64,000 nucleotides of DNA from Pseudomonas sp. B21-015 (GCF_024749285.1 NZ_CP087196.1:2728001-2792000); one strand, 5' to 3'. Numbered from the stretch's first letter, positions 18,553 through 29,815 are shown. Notes: generated by a model not told the origin, from the letters alone. Numbers and translations are program-made.

Positions 18553-19770
18553 ATGTCTACTGCCATCAATACCGCCGCCGTGGAGAAGGGCGACGCCCAA
18601 ACCGGCGCCAATCTGGTGCGGGACGTCAGCCTGCCGGCGCTGGTGCTGCACCGCGACGCGCTGGAACACAACATTCGCTGGATGCAGGACTTCGTCAGCA
18701 ACAGCGGCGCGGAACTGGCGCCCCACGGCAAAACCAGCATGACCCCGGCGCTGTTTCGTCGCCAACTGGACGCCGGTGCCTGGGGCATCACCCTGGCCAG
18801 TGCCACGCAAACCCGCGCGGCTTACGCCCATGGCGTGCGCCGGGTATTGATGGCAAACCAGTTGGTCGGCACGCCGAACATGGCGCTGATCGCCGATCTG
18901 CTGGCCGATCCGACCTTCGATTTCTACTGCATGGTCGATCACCCGGATAACGTCGCGGACCTCGGCGCGTATTTCGCTTCGCGCGGCGTGCGCCTGAACG
19001 TGATGATCGAGTATGGCGTAGTCGGCGGTCGTTGCGGTTGCCGCACCGAAGCCGAAGTGCTGGCGCTGGCCAAGGCTATCGTCGCTCAACCGGCATTGGC
19101 GCTGACCGGCATCGAGGGCTACGAAGGGGTGATTCATGGCGATCACGCGGTGAGCGGCATCCGCGAATTCGCCGCCTCCCTGGTGCGTCTGGCGGTGCAG
19201 TTGCAGGACAGCGGCGCGTTCGCCATTGCCAAGCCGATCATCACGGCGTCGGGTTCGGCCTGGTACGACCTGATCGCCGAGTCGTTCGAAGCGCAGAATG
19301 CCGGCGGGCGTTTTCTCAGCGTGTTGCGCCCCGGCAGTTACGTGGCCCACGACCATGGCATTTACAAAGAAGCGCAATGTTGTGTGCTCGACCGTCGTAG
19401 CGACCTGCACGAAGGTTTGCGCCCGGCGCTGGAAGTCTGGGCTCACGTGCAGTCGTTGCCGGAGCCGGGTTTTGCGGTGATCGCCCTGGGCAAACGCGAC
19501 GTCGCCTACGACGCCGGTTTGCCGGTGCCGTTGCTGCGTTACAAGGCTGGTGTGGTGCCGGCAACCGGCGATGATGTGAGTGCCTGCAAGGTGACGGCAG
19601 TGATGGACCAGCATGCGTTCATGACCGTGGCGCCGGGGATTGAGTTACGGGTGGGCGATATCATTTCGTTCGGTACTTCGCACCCGTGCCTGACGTTCGA
19701 CAAGTGGCGTATTGGGTGTCTGGTGGATGAGCAACTGAATGTCATCGAAACCATGGAAACCTGTTTTTAA
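18553..19770 (+). CDS. PLP-dependent D-amino acid deaminase/dehydratase (D-serine dehydratase-like)
   Basis: A 405-residue fold-III PLP enzyme of the alanine racemase N-terminal / D-serine dehydratase-like family. The PLP lysine is expected in LAPHGKTSMTP (about residue 59). The C-terminal domain carries a possible metal site DQHAFM and FGTSHPCLTFDKW (about residues 350-390), as in zinc- or manganese-dependent D-threonine aldolase and D-serine dehydratase. AGGAGATC precedes the ATG. The adjacent KDG-type kinase and RidA make D-glucosaminate dehydratase (giving 2-keto-3-deoxygluconate and ammonia) an attractive guess; D-serine or D-threonine are alternatives. Confidence 0.75.
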   Translation: MSTAINTAAVEKGDAQTGANLVRDVSLPALVLHRDALEHNIRWMQDFVSNSGAELAPHGKTSMTPALFRRQLDAGAWGITLASATQTRAAYAHGVRRVLMANQLVGTPNMALIADLLADPTFDFYCMVDHPDNVADLGAYFASRGVRLNVMIEYGVVGGRCGCRTEAEVLALAKAIVAQPALALTGIEGYEGVIHGDHAVSGIREFAASLVRLAVQLQDSGAFAIAKPIITASGSAWYDLIAESFEAQNAGGRFLSVLRPGSYVAHDHGIYKEAQCCVLDRRSDLHEGLRPALEVWAHVQSLPEPGFAVIALGKRDVAYDAGLPVPLLRYKAGVVPATGDDVSACKVTAVMDQHAFMTVAPGIELRVGDIISFGTSHPCLTFDKWRIGCLVDEQLNVIETMETCF

Positions 19771-19789
19771 GGTTCCGGACCGAGGTGCG

Positions 19790-19889
19790 GCCATCGCGGG
19801 CAAGCCCGCTCTCACAGGTTTTTTGGTGTGGTTGCAATTTGTGGCAATTCACAAATCCCTGTGGGAGCGGGCTTGCCCGCGATGACGGC
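19790..19889. repeat. REP pair
   Basis: CCATCGCGGGCAAGCCCGCTC and its reverse complement, about 55 bases apart, between the deaminase and kinase genes. Confidence 0.85.
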
Positions 19890-19927
19890 CTACCAAACAA
19901 CATCGCAATACCAGAGCCCCCACAACC

Positions 19928-20860
19928 ATGAACAATATCAGCCCCCTCGGCCCCAACTCCCCGCGCATCGCCCTGATTGGCGAGTGCATGATCGAATTGC
20001 AGCAGCGCGCCGATGGCACGCTGCAACAAAGCTTCGGCGGCGATACCCTGAACACCGCGGTCTATCTGGCCCGTGAGCTGGGCGATGGCGGCACGGTGGA
20101 TTACGTCACCGCCCTGGGCGATGACAGTTTCAGCGATGCGATGTGCCAGAGTTGGGCCAGCGAAAACATTGGCCTGGGCATGGTCCAGCGTTTGCCCGGT
20201 CGCTTGCCCGGCCTGTATTGCATCCAGACCGACGCGGCCGGCGAGCGGCGTTTTCTCTACTGGCGCAATGAAGCGGCAGTGCGCGATTGCTTCACCACCC
20301 CGGCGGCCGCGCCGATCCTGGCGGCGCTACCGGATTACGACGTGTTGTATTTCAGCGGCATCACCTTGGCGGTGCTCGGTGTGCAGGGGCGGGAAAAACT
20401 TCTGGAAACCCTGATCGAAGCCCGGCAGCGGGATGCGCGGATCGTGTTCGACAACAATTATCGACCACGCCTGTGGGCCTCGATCGAGGACGCGCGGGCG
20501 GCTTATCGCAGCGTTTTGCCCTATATCGATTTGGCGTTGCTGACGGTTGACGACGAGCAAGCGCTGTTCCACTTTTCCGATTGCGCGGCAGTGTTTGCCG
20601 CTTACGAACAGATGGGCACGCCCGAAGTGGTGCTCAAGCGCGGTGCCGAGGCGTGTCTGATTCGCTGTGACGGTGAGTCGTTCGAAGTGCCGGCGCAGGT
20701 GGTCGAACGGGTGGTGGACACCACGGCGGCGGGGGATTCGTTCAGCGCGGCGTATCTGGCGTGTCGGCTTGAGGGTGGAAGCCCGGTCGAGGCTGCCGAG
20801 GCCGGGCATCGGTTGGCGAGTCGGGTGATTCAAGTGCCGGGGGCGTTGATCCCGAGATAA
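19928..20860 (+). CDS. PfkB-family sugar kinase, 2-keto-3-deoxygluconate kinase-like
   Basis: A 310-residue ribokinase-family enzyme with the substrate-binding GGDTLNTAVYLAREL segment (about residues 37-52) and the catalytic signature DTTAAGDSFSAAYLA (about residue 265). It resembles KdgK, which phosphorylates 2-keto-3-deoxygluconate to KDPG for the Entner-Doudoroff aldolase. It follows the deaminase gene across a REP pair and probably belongs to the same pathway. Confidence 0.8.
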   Translation: MNNISPLGPNSPRIALIGECMIELQQRADGTLQQSFGGDTLNTAVYLARELGDGGTVDYVTALGDDSFSDAMCQSWASENIGLGMVQRLPGRLPGLYCIQTDAAGERRFLYWRNEAAVRDCFTTPAAAPILAALPDYDVLYFSGITLAVLGVQGREKLLETLIEARQRDARIVFDNNYRPRLWASIEDARAAYRSVLPYIDLALLTVDDEQALFHFSDCAAVFAAYEQMGTPEVVLKRGAEACLIRCDGESFEVPAQVVERVVDTTAAGDSFSAAYLACRLEGGSPVEAAEAGHRLASRVIQVPGALIPR

Positions 20861-20889
20861 GCGGTGGATGGCCGCTTGCTGCGCAACCG

Positions 20890-20985
20890 GATCGCGGGCA
20901 AGCCCGCTCCCACAGGGATTTGTGAGTTACCCACGATTGCAGTCACATCACCGCACCCTGTGGGAGCGGGCTTGCCCGCGATGAG
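20890..20985. repeat. REP pair
   Basis: ATCGCGGGCAAGCCCGCTCC facing GGAGCGGGCTTGCCCGCGAT across about 55 bases, between convergent genes. Confidence 0.85.
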
Positions 20986-21002
20986 GCCCTGAAGCCAACC
21001 CC

Positions 21003-21278
21003 TCAATCTCGGTAAAACACCTGCACCAGGTGATACCCGAACTTGCTCTTGATCGGCCCATGCACCACCCGCAGCGGTTTTTTGAAGATCACCGCATCGA
21101 TCGCCCCGACCATCTGCCCGGGCCGTACTTCGCCAAGATCCCCGCCGCGTTTGCCGGACGGGCACGTGGAGTATTTCTTGGCCAGCACATCGAAGGCTTC
21201 GCCCTTGGCGATGCGTTGTTTGAGCTGCTCGGCTTCTTCCGAGGTCTTCACCAGAATATGGCGGGCTTGGGCTTTCAT
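21003..21278 (-). CDS. PpiC-type peptidyl-prolyl isomerase (parvulin)
   Basis: A 91-residue single-domain parvulin without a signal peptide, so cytoplasmic. Motifs are ARHILVKTSEEA, FDVLAKKYSTCPSGKRGGDLG and SKFGYHLVQV. It speeds cis/trans prolyl isomerisation. A paralogue lies at 44133-44414. Confidence 0.9.
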   Translation of the reverse strand: MKAQARHILVKTSEEAEQLKQRIAKGEAFDVLAKKYSTCPSGKRGGDLGEVRPGQMVGAIDAVIFKKPLRVVHGPIKSKFGYHLVQVFYRD

Positions 21279-21343
21279 TGGCAGTACCTTGCAACGGTGG
21301 TGGCTATGTTGGTGCCAGCGTGGGCGCGCGATTATGCCTTAAC

Positions 21344-23887
21344 TCAGCTGGCTTGGCCGATCATCGTGCGAATCTTGTTGGCCAACAGGTCAATGGAAAA
21401 GGGTTTGGCCACCATGTCCATGCCTTCCTCCAGAAAACCCTGGCGTTCGGTGGCCTTCTCCGCATAAGCGGTCATGAACAGCACCTTGAGGTCCGGGCGG
21501 TGCTGACGAGCGATTTCCGCCAGTTGCCGACCGTTCATGCCCGGCAGCCCGACATCGGTCACCAGCAGATCGACCCGCAGGTCGGATTCCAGCAAGGGCA
21601 GGGCGCTCTTCGCGTCTTCGGCTTCATGGGCGTGATAACCCAGTTCATTGAGCAGGTCGAGCACCAGCATGCGCACCGCCGGATCGTCTTCCACCAACAC
21701 CACGGTTTCACCGGCAACCGCTGCCGGTGTTTCGCCGGTGACCGGCACCAACGTGGGTTCCGGCACCGCGACGTGCAACCGTGGCAAATACAGGCGAACG
21801 CAGGTGCCCTGGCCCGGCAGGCTGTGCAGGCTGACGTGCCCGCCCGACTGCTGGGCGAAACCATAGATCATCGACAGTCCAAGGCCGGTGCCCTGGCCGA
21901 TAGGTTTGGTGGTGAAGAACGGGTCGAAGGCCTTGGCCAATACCGACGGGGTCATGCCGGCGCCATTGTCGCTGACGGCAATCATCAGGTAATCCCCGGC
22001 CCTGACCGGTTCCAGGGGAGTGATGTCGCTGCCGTCGAGGTGAACGTTGGCGGTTTCGATCAACAACTCGCCGCCATCGGGCATCGCATCCCGGGCATTG
22101 ATGACGAGGTTGAGCAAGGCGTTTTCCAGTTGACTGACGTCAGTGCTGACCGGCCAGACCTCATCGGCCAGCTTCAGTCTGAGTTCGATGTGATCGCCCT
22201 TGGTCCGGCTGAGCAAGTCTTCCAGAGAATGCACCAGATGATTGGCATTCAGCGGCTTGCGATCCAGCGACTGACGCCGGGAGAACGCCAGCAGGCGATG
22301 GGTCAAGGCGGCGGCGCGGTGGGCCGAGGACACCGCGGCCTCGGTGAAGCGACCGACCTCGGCGGCACGCCCGTCGGCGATGTAGCGTTGCATCAAATCG
22401 AGACTGCCGATGATCCCGGTGAGCATGTTGTTGAAGTCATGGGCGATGCCGCCGGTGAGCTGTCCGACCGCTTCCATTTTCTGCGCATGCCGCAAGGCAT
22501 CTTCGGCACGCTCGCGCTCGAACATCTCGTTCTGCAGCCGCTGGTTGGCTTCGGCCAGTTGCCGGGTGCGGGCGCTCACACGTTCTTCAAGGGTTTCGTT
22601 GAGGTTGCGCAGGGCTTCTTCAGTCTGTTTGCGCTCGGTCTCGTCGATCACGAAGATGTAGAAACCATTCACCGCGCCGTCCGCGCCATGGCGTGGCAGG
22701 TAGTTCATCAAGGCCTGGCGGGTGCTGCCATCGCGGTGCGCGGCGCTGATGCTGAAACTGCAGGCCTTGCCTTTCAACGCCTCGGCAATGTATTCGGCGC
22801 GCAGGGCATAGGCTTCGTCGCCCAGCACTTCACGGACGGTGCGGCCGTAAAGCTCCTGGGGCGTCAGGCCGTACCATTCCAGGTAGGCGGCATTATTGAG
22901 GCGAAAGCGCTCCTCGCTGTCCACATAACTGATCAGGATCGGCATGGCGTTGATGATCAGTTGCAGCTCGGTCTGGCTCTGGCGCAAGGCCTGTTCGATG
23001 TGTTTGCGTTCGGTCAGGTCCAGCGCCGCGCCGAGGAAACGGATCGGCCGGCCATGGTGGTCCTTGTAGCAACGGCCTCGGGCAAACACCCAGCGCAACT
23101 GGCCGTCGGCTTGCAGCAAGCGATATTCCTCGGCGTATTCGCTGCCATGGGTGATGCAGTGCTTGATGCTGCGGGCAATCATCGCGCGGTCTTGCGGGTG
23201 TACGCCGTGGAGGTAATCGCTGATGGGCAACTGGCTGGCCAGGCCTGCGTCGATGCCATGCAATTGGGCGAAATGGGCGTCGGCGATGAAACGGTCTTCG
23301 CCGATGTCCCAGTCCCAAGTGCCGACGGCATCGGTGGCGGCCAGCGCCAGTTGTAGGCGCTGCTCGGTTTCCTGCTGGGCCTTGAGGCTGGCGGCGGAGC
23401 GTTGCTCAAGTTCCAGAGCGATGCGGCGGCGTTCGTTGGTTTCGATGGCCGTGACCAGAATCCCGGCGACCTCAGCGTTTTCATTGCGAATGGGACTGTA
23501 GGTCAAATCCAGCCAGAAGTCGGAATCTCGCCCGTCGCGCTGCAAGGTAAAGCGCTGTTCGCTGTAGGTTCGCACCTGGCCCTGTAGGACGGCGCTGTAA
23601 ATCGGGTCGGTAAAGTCTTTGAGTTCAGGCCAGATCAGGTGTGTCGGCTGTCCGAAAGCGTGAGGGTGTTTGCTGCCGGCGAGGAAGGCGAAGCCGTCGT
23701 TGTAGATCTGGGTGAGCTGCGGGCCCCACAGTAACAGCATCGGCATCGGTGAATGAATAACGATATCCACGGCGGTGCGCAGGCTCTGCGGCCAGTGATC
23801 GGCGGCGCCCAGCGGGTTGCTTGTCCAGTCCAGTCGGGCAATCAGGGCCTGGGCATCGCTGGCGGTTGGTGGTGCGTTCATCAACAT
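21344..23887 (-). CDS. PAS-domain hybrid sensor histidine kinase
   Basis: An 847-residue soluble-looking hybrid kinase with three PAS-type modules (about residues 20-170, 190-310 and 320-440), a coiled coil near 440-480, an H-box GGIAHDFNNML (His about 482), ATPase motifs DNGAGMT and GTGLGLSMIYG (about 640-690), and a C-terminal receiver domain with phospho-Asp in LLVTDVGLPGMNG (about 777). No membrane segment is evident. AGGAC precedes the ATG at 23887. A longer reading to 24076 would overlap the divergent pilU and is unlikely. The signal and the partner are unknown. Confidence 0.85.
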   Translation of the reverse strand: MLMNAPPTASDAQALIARLDWTSNPLGAADHWPQSLRTAVDIVIHSPMPMLLLWGPQLTQIYNDGFAFLAGSKHPHAFGQPTHLIWPELKDFTDPIYSAVLQGQVRTYSEQRFTLQRDGRDSDFWLDLTYSPIRNENAEVAGILVTAIETNERRRIALELEQRSAASLKAQQETEQRLQLALAATDAVGTWDWDIGEDRFIADAHFAQLHGIDAGLASQLPISDYLHGVHPQDRAMIARSIKHCITHGSEYAEEYRLLQADGQLRWVFARGRCYKDHHGRPIRFLGAALDLTERKHIEQALRQSQTELQLIINAMPILISYVDSEERFRLNNAAYLEWYGLTPQELYGRTVREVLGDEAYALRAEYIAEALKGKACSFSISAAHRDGSTRQALMNYLPRHGADGAVNGFYIFVIDETERKQTEEALRNLNETLEERVSARTRQLAEANQRLQNEMFERERAEDALRHAQKMEAVGQLTGGIAHDFNNMLTGIIGSLDLMQRYIADGRAAEVGRFTEAAVSSAHRAAALTHRLLAFSRRQSLDRKPLNANHLVHSLEDLLSRTKGDHIELRLKLADEVWPVSTDVSQLENALLNLVINARDAMPDGGELLIETANVHLDGSDITPLEPVRAGDYLMIAVSDNGAGMTPSVLAKAFDPFFTTKPIGQGTGLGLSMIYGFAQQSGGHVSLHSLPGQGTCVRLYLPRLHVAVPEPTLVPVTGETPAAVAGETVVLVEDDPAVRMLVLDLLNELGYHAHEAEDAKSALPLLESDLRVDLLVTDVGLPGMNGRQLAEIARQHRPDLKVLFMTAYAEKATERQGFLEEGMDMVAKPFSIDLLANKIRTMIGQAS

Positions 23888-24000
23888 GTCCTGCGCGTGA
23901 GTCAGTGTGGCGGCGTCTACTATCCTTGCAGGGCGGTAGACGCTGGATGACCCGTTTTGGGTCATTTTTTCAATTGAATGCTTCGCGGGTGTTTTTTGCC

Positions 24001-25110
24001 ATGGAAATCGATGCACTGTTGCAAATTCTGGCCAGCCGCAATGGCTCCGATCTTTACCTGTCCACGGGCGCGCCACCCAGCGCGAAATTTGACGGTGTGC
24101 TCAAACCCCTGGCCGAGCAACCGTTCAAGCCGGGAGAAGTGGCAGCCATCGCCGCGTCCATCATGGACGCCGAACAGCGCCTGGAGTTCGATCGGGACCT
24201 GGAAATGAACCTGGCGCTTTCCCTGCCCGGGGTCGGGCGTTTCCGGCTCAGTATCTTCAAGCAGCGCAATGATGTGTCGATTGTGGCGCGCAACATCAAA
24301 CTCGACATTCCACGTTTTGAAGACCTCAAGCTGCCGCCAGTGCTGCTCGAAACCGTGATGCTCAAACAGGGGCTGATACTGTTCGTCGGTTCGACCGGTT
24401 CGGGTAAGTCGACTTCGCTGGCGGCGCTGATCGATTACCGCAATCGCCACAGCAGCGGCCATATCATCACCATCGAAGACCCGGTCGAGTTCATCCATCG
24501 GCACAAGAAGTCTATCGTCAATCAGCGTGAGGTTGGCGTCGATACCCGCAGTTTTCATGCCGCGTTGAAAAATACCCTGCGCCAGGCACCGGACGTGGTG
24601 CTGATCGGCGAGATCCGAGACCGCGAAACCATGGAGCACGCGCTGGCGTTTGCCGATACCGGTCATCTGGTGATTTCCACCTTGCATGCGCATAACGCCA
24701 ATCAGGCGTTGGATCGGGTGATCAATTTCTTTCCCGAAGAGCGCCGTGGGCAGTTGCTCAACGACCTGGGTAACAACCTCAAGGCGTTTGTTTCCCAGCG
24801 TTTGGTGCGCACCCGCGATGGGCAACGCCGGGCAGCGGTGGAAGTGATGGTGGGCACGCCGACTATCGGCGACCTGATCCGGCGCAACGAGTTTGGCGAG
24901 CTCAAGGGGATCATGGAGAAGTCTTCGGAGGCGGGGATGCAGACGTTTGACGGGGCACTGTTCGCGCTGTTTGCCGAGGGCGCGATCGATGAGGCAGAGG
25001 CGCTGAAACATGCGGACTCGGTGAACAACTTGCGCCTGCGCCTGAAAATGCACGCCGAGGCCACGCCCGGGCCCCATACACCGCCGGGTGAATGGGGTTT
25101 GGTGGACTAA
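24001..25110 (+). CDS. pilU: Twitching motility ATPase PilU-like
   Basis: A 369-residue PilT/PilU retraction ATPase. It has Walker A GSTGSGKST (about residue 130), an Asp box around IEDPVEFIH, Walker B DVVLIGEIRDRETM (about 198) and a His box STLHAHNANQALDR. The C-terminus (MEKSSEAGMQTFDGALFALF) resembles PilU more than PilT. It acts at the cytoplasmic base of type IV pili. It is divergent from the histidine kinase with a 113-base gap, and no other pilus gene is nearby. Confidence 0.85.
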   Translation: MEIDALLQILASRNGSDLYLSTGAPPSAKFDGVLKPLAEQPFKPGEVAAIAASIMDAEQRLEFDRDLEMNLALSLPGVGRFRLSIFKQRNDVSIVARNIKLDIPRFEDLKLPPVLLETVMLKQGLILFVGSTGSGKSTSLAALIDYRNRHSSGHIITIEDPVEFIHRHKKSIVNQREVGVDTRSFHAALKNTLRQAPDVVLIGEIRDRETMEHALAFADTGHLVISTLHAHNANQALDRVINFFPEERRGQLLNDLGNNLKAFVSQRLVRTRDGQRRAAVEVMVGTPTIGDLIRRNEFGELKGIMEKSSEAGMQTFDGALFALFAEGAIDEAEALKHADSVNNLRLRLKMHAEATPGPHTPPGEWGLVD

Positions 25111-25130
25111 TGCCGGCAACGACGATCAAA

Positions 25131-25220
25131 TGTGGGAGCGGGCTTGCTCGCGAAAGCGGTCTATCAGCCAACATCAATGTTGAATGTGAAATCGTCTTCG
25201 CGAGCAAGCCCGCTCCCACA
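25131..25220. repeat. REP pair
   Basis: TGTGGGAGCGGGCTTGCTCG facing CGAGCAAGCCCGCTCCCACA across about 50 bases, between convergent pilU and the acetoacetyl-CoA synthetase gene. Confidence 0.88.
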
Positions 25221-25233
25221 GGGGGTCTACGTT

Positions 25234-27189
<1,956 letters not shown>

Positions 27190-27202
27190 GGCTTGGCCTC
27201 TC

Positions 27203-27306
27203 TCGTTCCCACGCTCTGCGTGGGAATGCCTCAATGGACGCTCCGCGTCCGCTTTGGGACGCGGAGCGTCCCGGGCTGCATTCCCACGCAGAGCGTGGGA
27301 ATGATC
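27203..27306. repeat. Long inverted repeat (GTTCCCACGC family)
   Basis: Second copy of the element at 9620-9727: arms TTCCCACGCTCTGCGTGGGAA and CATTCCCACGCAGAGCGTGG around GGACGCTCCGCGTCC / GGGACGCGGAGCGTCC. Confidence 0.88.
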
Positions 27307-27324
27307 ATGCAGGCTGGCGACTGG

Positions 27325-28098
27325 TTACTGCGCCAACCACCCACCATCAATATTCCACGCAGCGCCCCGCACTTGGCTACCGGCTTCGCTGCATAAAAAC
27401 AGCACCAACTCACCCAGCTGCGGCGGGGTCACGAACTCCAGCGACGGCTGCTTCTCGGCCAGCAAATCATGTTGCGCCTGCTGCGGCTCGATCCCGGTCG
27501 CGGCGCGATCATCGATCTGCTTCTGCACCAGCGGCGTCAGCACCCAACCCGGGCAGATGGCGTTGCAAGTGACGTTCGTCGTAGCGGTTTCCAGACCGAC
27601 CACCTTGGTCAGGCCGATCACACCATGCTTGGCCGCGACGTACGCCGCCTTACCCACCGAACCGACCTGGCCATGCACCGAAGCGATGTTGATGATCCGT
27701 CCCCAGCCCTTGGTGCGCATGCCCGGCAAGCTCAAACGGGTGCTGTGAAACACCGACGACAGGTTGATCGCAATGATCGAGTCCCAGCGCTCCACCGGAA
27801 AATCTTCCACCGACGCCACGTGCTGGATGCCCGCGTTGTTGACCAGGATATCCACGCCGCCGAACTCACGCTCGGCGTACTCGATCATGTCGGCGATCTG
27901 CGCCGCGTCGCTGACGTCGGCTGGATGATGGCCGACCTTGCCGCCGAATTGCTCCACTTCGGCAATCACCCTGGAGGCATCGCCGAAACCGTTGAGAATC
28001 AAGTTGGCGCCGGCCTTGGCCAGGCTCAGGGCGATCCCCAGGCCAATGCCGCTGGTGGAACCGGTGACCAGTGCGGTCTTGCCCGAAAGAGTCGTCAT
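27325..28098 (-). CDS. hbdH: 3-hydroxybutyrate dehydrogenase
   Basis: A 257-residue short-chain dehydrogenase that oxidises D-3-hydroxybutyrate to acetoacetate with NAD+. It has TGSTSGIGLGIA for the cofactor, NNAGIQHV (typical of HBDH), catalytic YVAAK, and CPGWVLTPLVQKQI in the substrate loop. GAGG precedes the ATG at 28098. It begins 7 bases after the permease stop, so it is co-transcribed. Confidence 0.92.
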   Translation of the reverse strand: MTTLSGKTALVTGSTSGIGLGIALSLAKAGANLILNGFGDASRVIAEVEQFGGKVGHHPADVSDAAQIADMIEYAEREFGGVDILVNNAGIQHVASVEDFPVERWDSIIAINLSSVFHSTRLSLPGMRTKGWGRIINIASVHGQVGSVGKAAYVAAKHGVIGLTKVVGLETATTNVTCNAICPGWVLTPLVQKQIDDRAATGIEPQQAQHDLLAEKQPSLEFVTPPQLGELVLFLCSEAGSQVRGAAWNIDGGWLAQ

Positions 28099-28105
28099 GA
28101 ATACC

Positions 28106-29497
28106 TCACACAATGCCAGTGGCGTAGAAAGTACCGATCACCACAAAAACAGCGAGTGTCTTGATCAGCGTAATACAGAAAATGTCTTTGTAGGCCTCGC
28201 GGTGGGTCAAGCCGGTGACGGCCAGCAAGGTAATCACCGCGCCGTTGTGCGGCAGGGTGTCCATGCCGCCACTGGCCATCGCGGCAACCCGGTGCAGCAC
28301 TTCCAGCGGAATATTGGCAGCGTGGGCGGCACTGATGAAGCTCTCGGACATCGCCGCCAGGGCGATGCTCATGCCGCCCGACGCCGAACCGGTGATACCG
28401 GCCAGCAGAGTCACGGTAATCGCTTCGTTGACCAGCGGGTTGGGAATGCTCTTGAGCCAGCCGGACAGCACCAGAAAGCCGGGCAACGAGGCGATCACCG
28501 CACCGAAACCGTATTCCGACGCGGTGTTCATCGCCGCCAGCAACGCGCCGCTGACCGCACTTTTACTGCCTTCGGCCAACTTGCCGCGAATCGCCTGAAA
28601 GCCGAACACCAGCACCATGATGATGCCCACCAGCAAGGCCGCCTGGACCGCCCAGATCGCCGTCAGCTTGGCGATATCGGTGGTCACGGGAGCGGCCATG
28701 CCCGGCAGTGAGAGGCTGTGAGTCTTGCCATACCACACTGGAATCCAGCGGGTGAACAGCAGGTTCATCAGGCCCACCATCAACAGTGGCGACAGCGCGA
28801 TCCACGGGTTGGGCAGTTGGATGTCCGGCGCGGTTTCCGGCTCGTTGCGCAGCTCTGAACCATAACCTTCACCGCTGTGCTGGGCCTTGTTGCGCTGGCG
28901 TTGAAGAAACAGCATGCCGGCGCAGAACACGAAAATCGTGCCGATCACCCCCAGCCACGGCGCCGCCCAGGCGGTGGTGTTGAAGAAGGTGCTGGGGATG
29001 ATGTTCTGGATCTGCGGCGTGCCGGGCAGGGCATCCATGGTGAACGAGAATGCGCCGAGGGCGATGGTCGCCGGGATCAGGCGCTTGGGGATATTGCTCT
29101 GACGGAACATCTCGGCGGCAAACGGGTAGACCGCAAACACCACCACAAACAGCGATACGCCGCCGTAAGTGAGCAGGGCACAGACCAATACGATCACCAG
29201 CATCGCCTGGCGAGTGCCGAGCAAGCGAATCGCCGCCGCGACGATGGAGCGGGAGAAACCCGACAGCTCGATCAGTTTGCCGAACACGGCACCGAGCAGG
29301 AATACCGGGAAATACAGTTTGACGAAGCCGACCATTTTTTCCATGAACACCCCGGTGAAGACAGGGGCAACGGCGGAAGGGTCGGTAAGCAGGACGGCGC
29401 CGAGGGCGGCGATCGGGGCAAAGAGGATAACGCTGTAGCCACGGTAAGCAGCCACCATCAGCAGCGTGAGGGCTGCCAAGGCAATGATCACACTCAT
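28106..29497 (-). CDS. GntP-family permease (probable 3-hydroxybutyrate transporter)
   Basis: A 463-residue transporter with about 12 membrane segments, of the GntP/gluconate:H+ symporter family. Its place directly before hbdH, as in the P. aeruginosa PA2003-PA2005 region, points to 3-hydroxybutyrate uptake. A sigma-54 promoter candidate lies about 60 bases upstream of the ATG. Confidence 0.85.
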   Translation of the reverse strand: MSVIIALAALTLLMVAAYRGYSVILFAPIAALGAVLLTDPSAVAPVFTGVFMEKMVGFVKLYFPVFLLGAVFGKLIELSGFSRSIVAAAIRLLGTRQAMLVIVLVCALLTYGGVSLFVVVFAVYPFAAEMFRQSNIPKRLIPATIALGAFSFTMDALPGTPQIQNIIPSTFFNTTAWAAPWLGVIGTIFVFCAGMLFLQRQRNKAQHSGEGYGSELRNEPETAPDIQLPNPWIALSPLLMVGLMNLLFTRWIPVWYGKTHSLSLPGMAAPVTTDIAKLTAIWAVQAALLVGIIMVLVFGFQAIRGKLAEGSKSAVSGALLAAMNTASEYGFGAVIASLPGFLVLSGWLKSIPNPLVNEAITVTLLAGITGSASGGMSIALAAMSESFISAAHAANIPLEVLHRVAAMASGGMDTLPHNGAVITLLAVTGLTHREAYKDIFCITLIKTLAVFVVIGTFYATGIV

Positions 29498-29555
29498 GGT
29501 GTGTCTCCTTCGATTGTTATTTTTGTAGGGTGAAGCTTTGTGGGAGAGGGCTTTA

Positions 29556-29570
29556 GCGAGTTTCGTGCCA
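29556..29570 (-). promoter_or_regulatory. Sigma-54 promoter candidate for permease-hbdH
   Basis: Read on the minus strand it is TGGCAC-GAAAC-TCGC: a perfect -24 element, correct 5-base spacing and one mismatch to TTGC at -12. The divergent-side neighbour encodes a sigma-54 activator. Confidence 0.7.
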
Positions 29571-29631
29571 GTCTGTTAACGCGTTGAAATATAAGGAGAT
29601 TATCTATTTTCAGGGTGGGATTTGAATTAAT

Positions 29632-29815
29632 TATCTCTATTTTGAGACTTCTATTGACTGGTCTGCCCCTTTCGCGAGCAAGCCCGCTCCTGCAGTTTGA
29701 CCGAGTCGCTCAATGGAATGCGGTCGAATGTGGGAGCGGGCTTGCTCGCGAAGAGCGCGCAGCGCTCACGAGGCTATGTCTAATAATTGAGATTAATGTC
29801 TCTTCATTGAGACTC
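29632..29815. promoter_or_regulatory. Possible enhancer sites for the sigma-54 activator
   Basis: Three similar imperfect palindromes: ATCTCTATTTTGAGACT (29633-29649), TTGAGATTAATGTCTC (29787-29802) and GTCTCTTCATTGAGAC (29799-29814). They lie about 70-250 bases upstream of the sigma-54 promoter, a usual enhancer distance. The last overlaps the 3' end of the activator gene. The rest of the 29498-29803 gap is a REP pair and nothing else recognisable. Confidence 0.4.
29670..29752. repeat. REP pair
   Basis: TTCGCGAGCAAGCCCGCTCC facing GGAGCGGGCTTGCTCGCGAA across about 43 bases. Confidence 0.85.

Noticed and set aside
17905..19614. 569-codon open frame on the minus strand
   Set aside because: Antisense shadow of the IclR and PLP-enzyme genes.
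21278..23356. 692-codon open frame on the plus strand
   Set aside because: Antisense to the hybrid histidine kinase, whose motifs are unmistakable. No recognisable domain or ribosome site.
21344..24076. Longer start (910 codons) for the hybrid histidine kinase
   Set aside because: The extra 63 codons overlap the divergent pilU start, while the ATG at 23887 has a good ribosome site.
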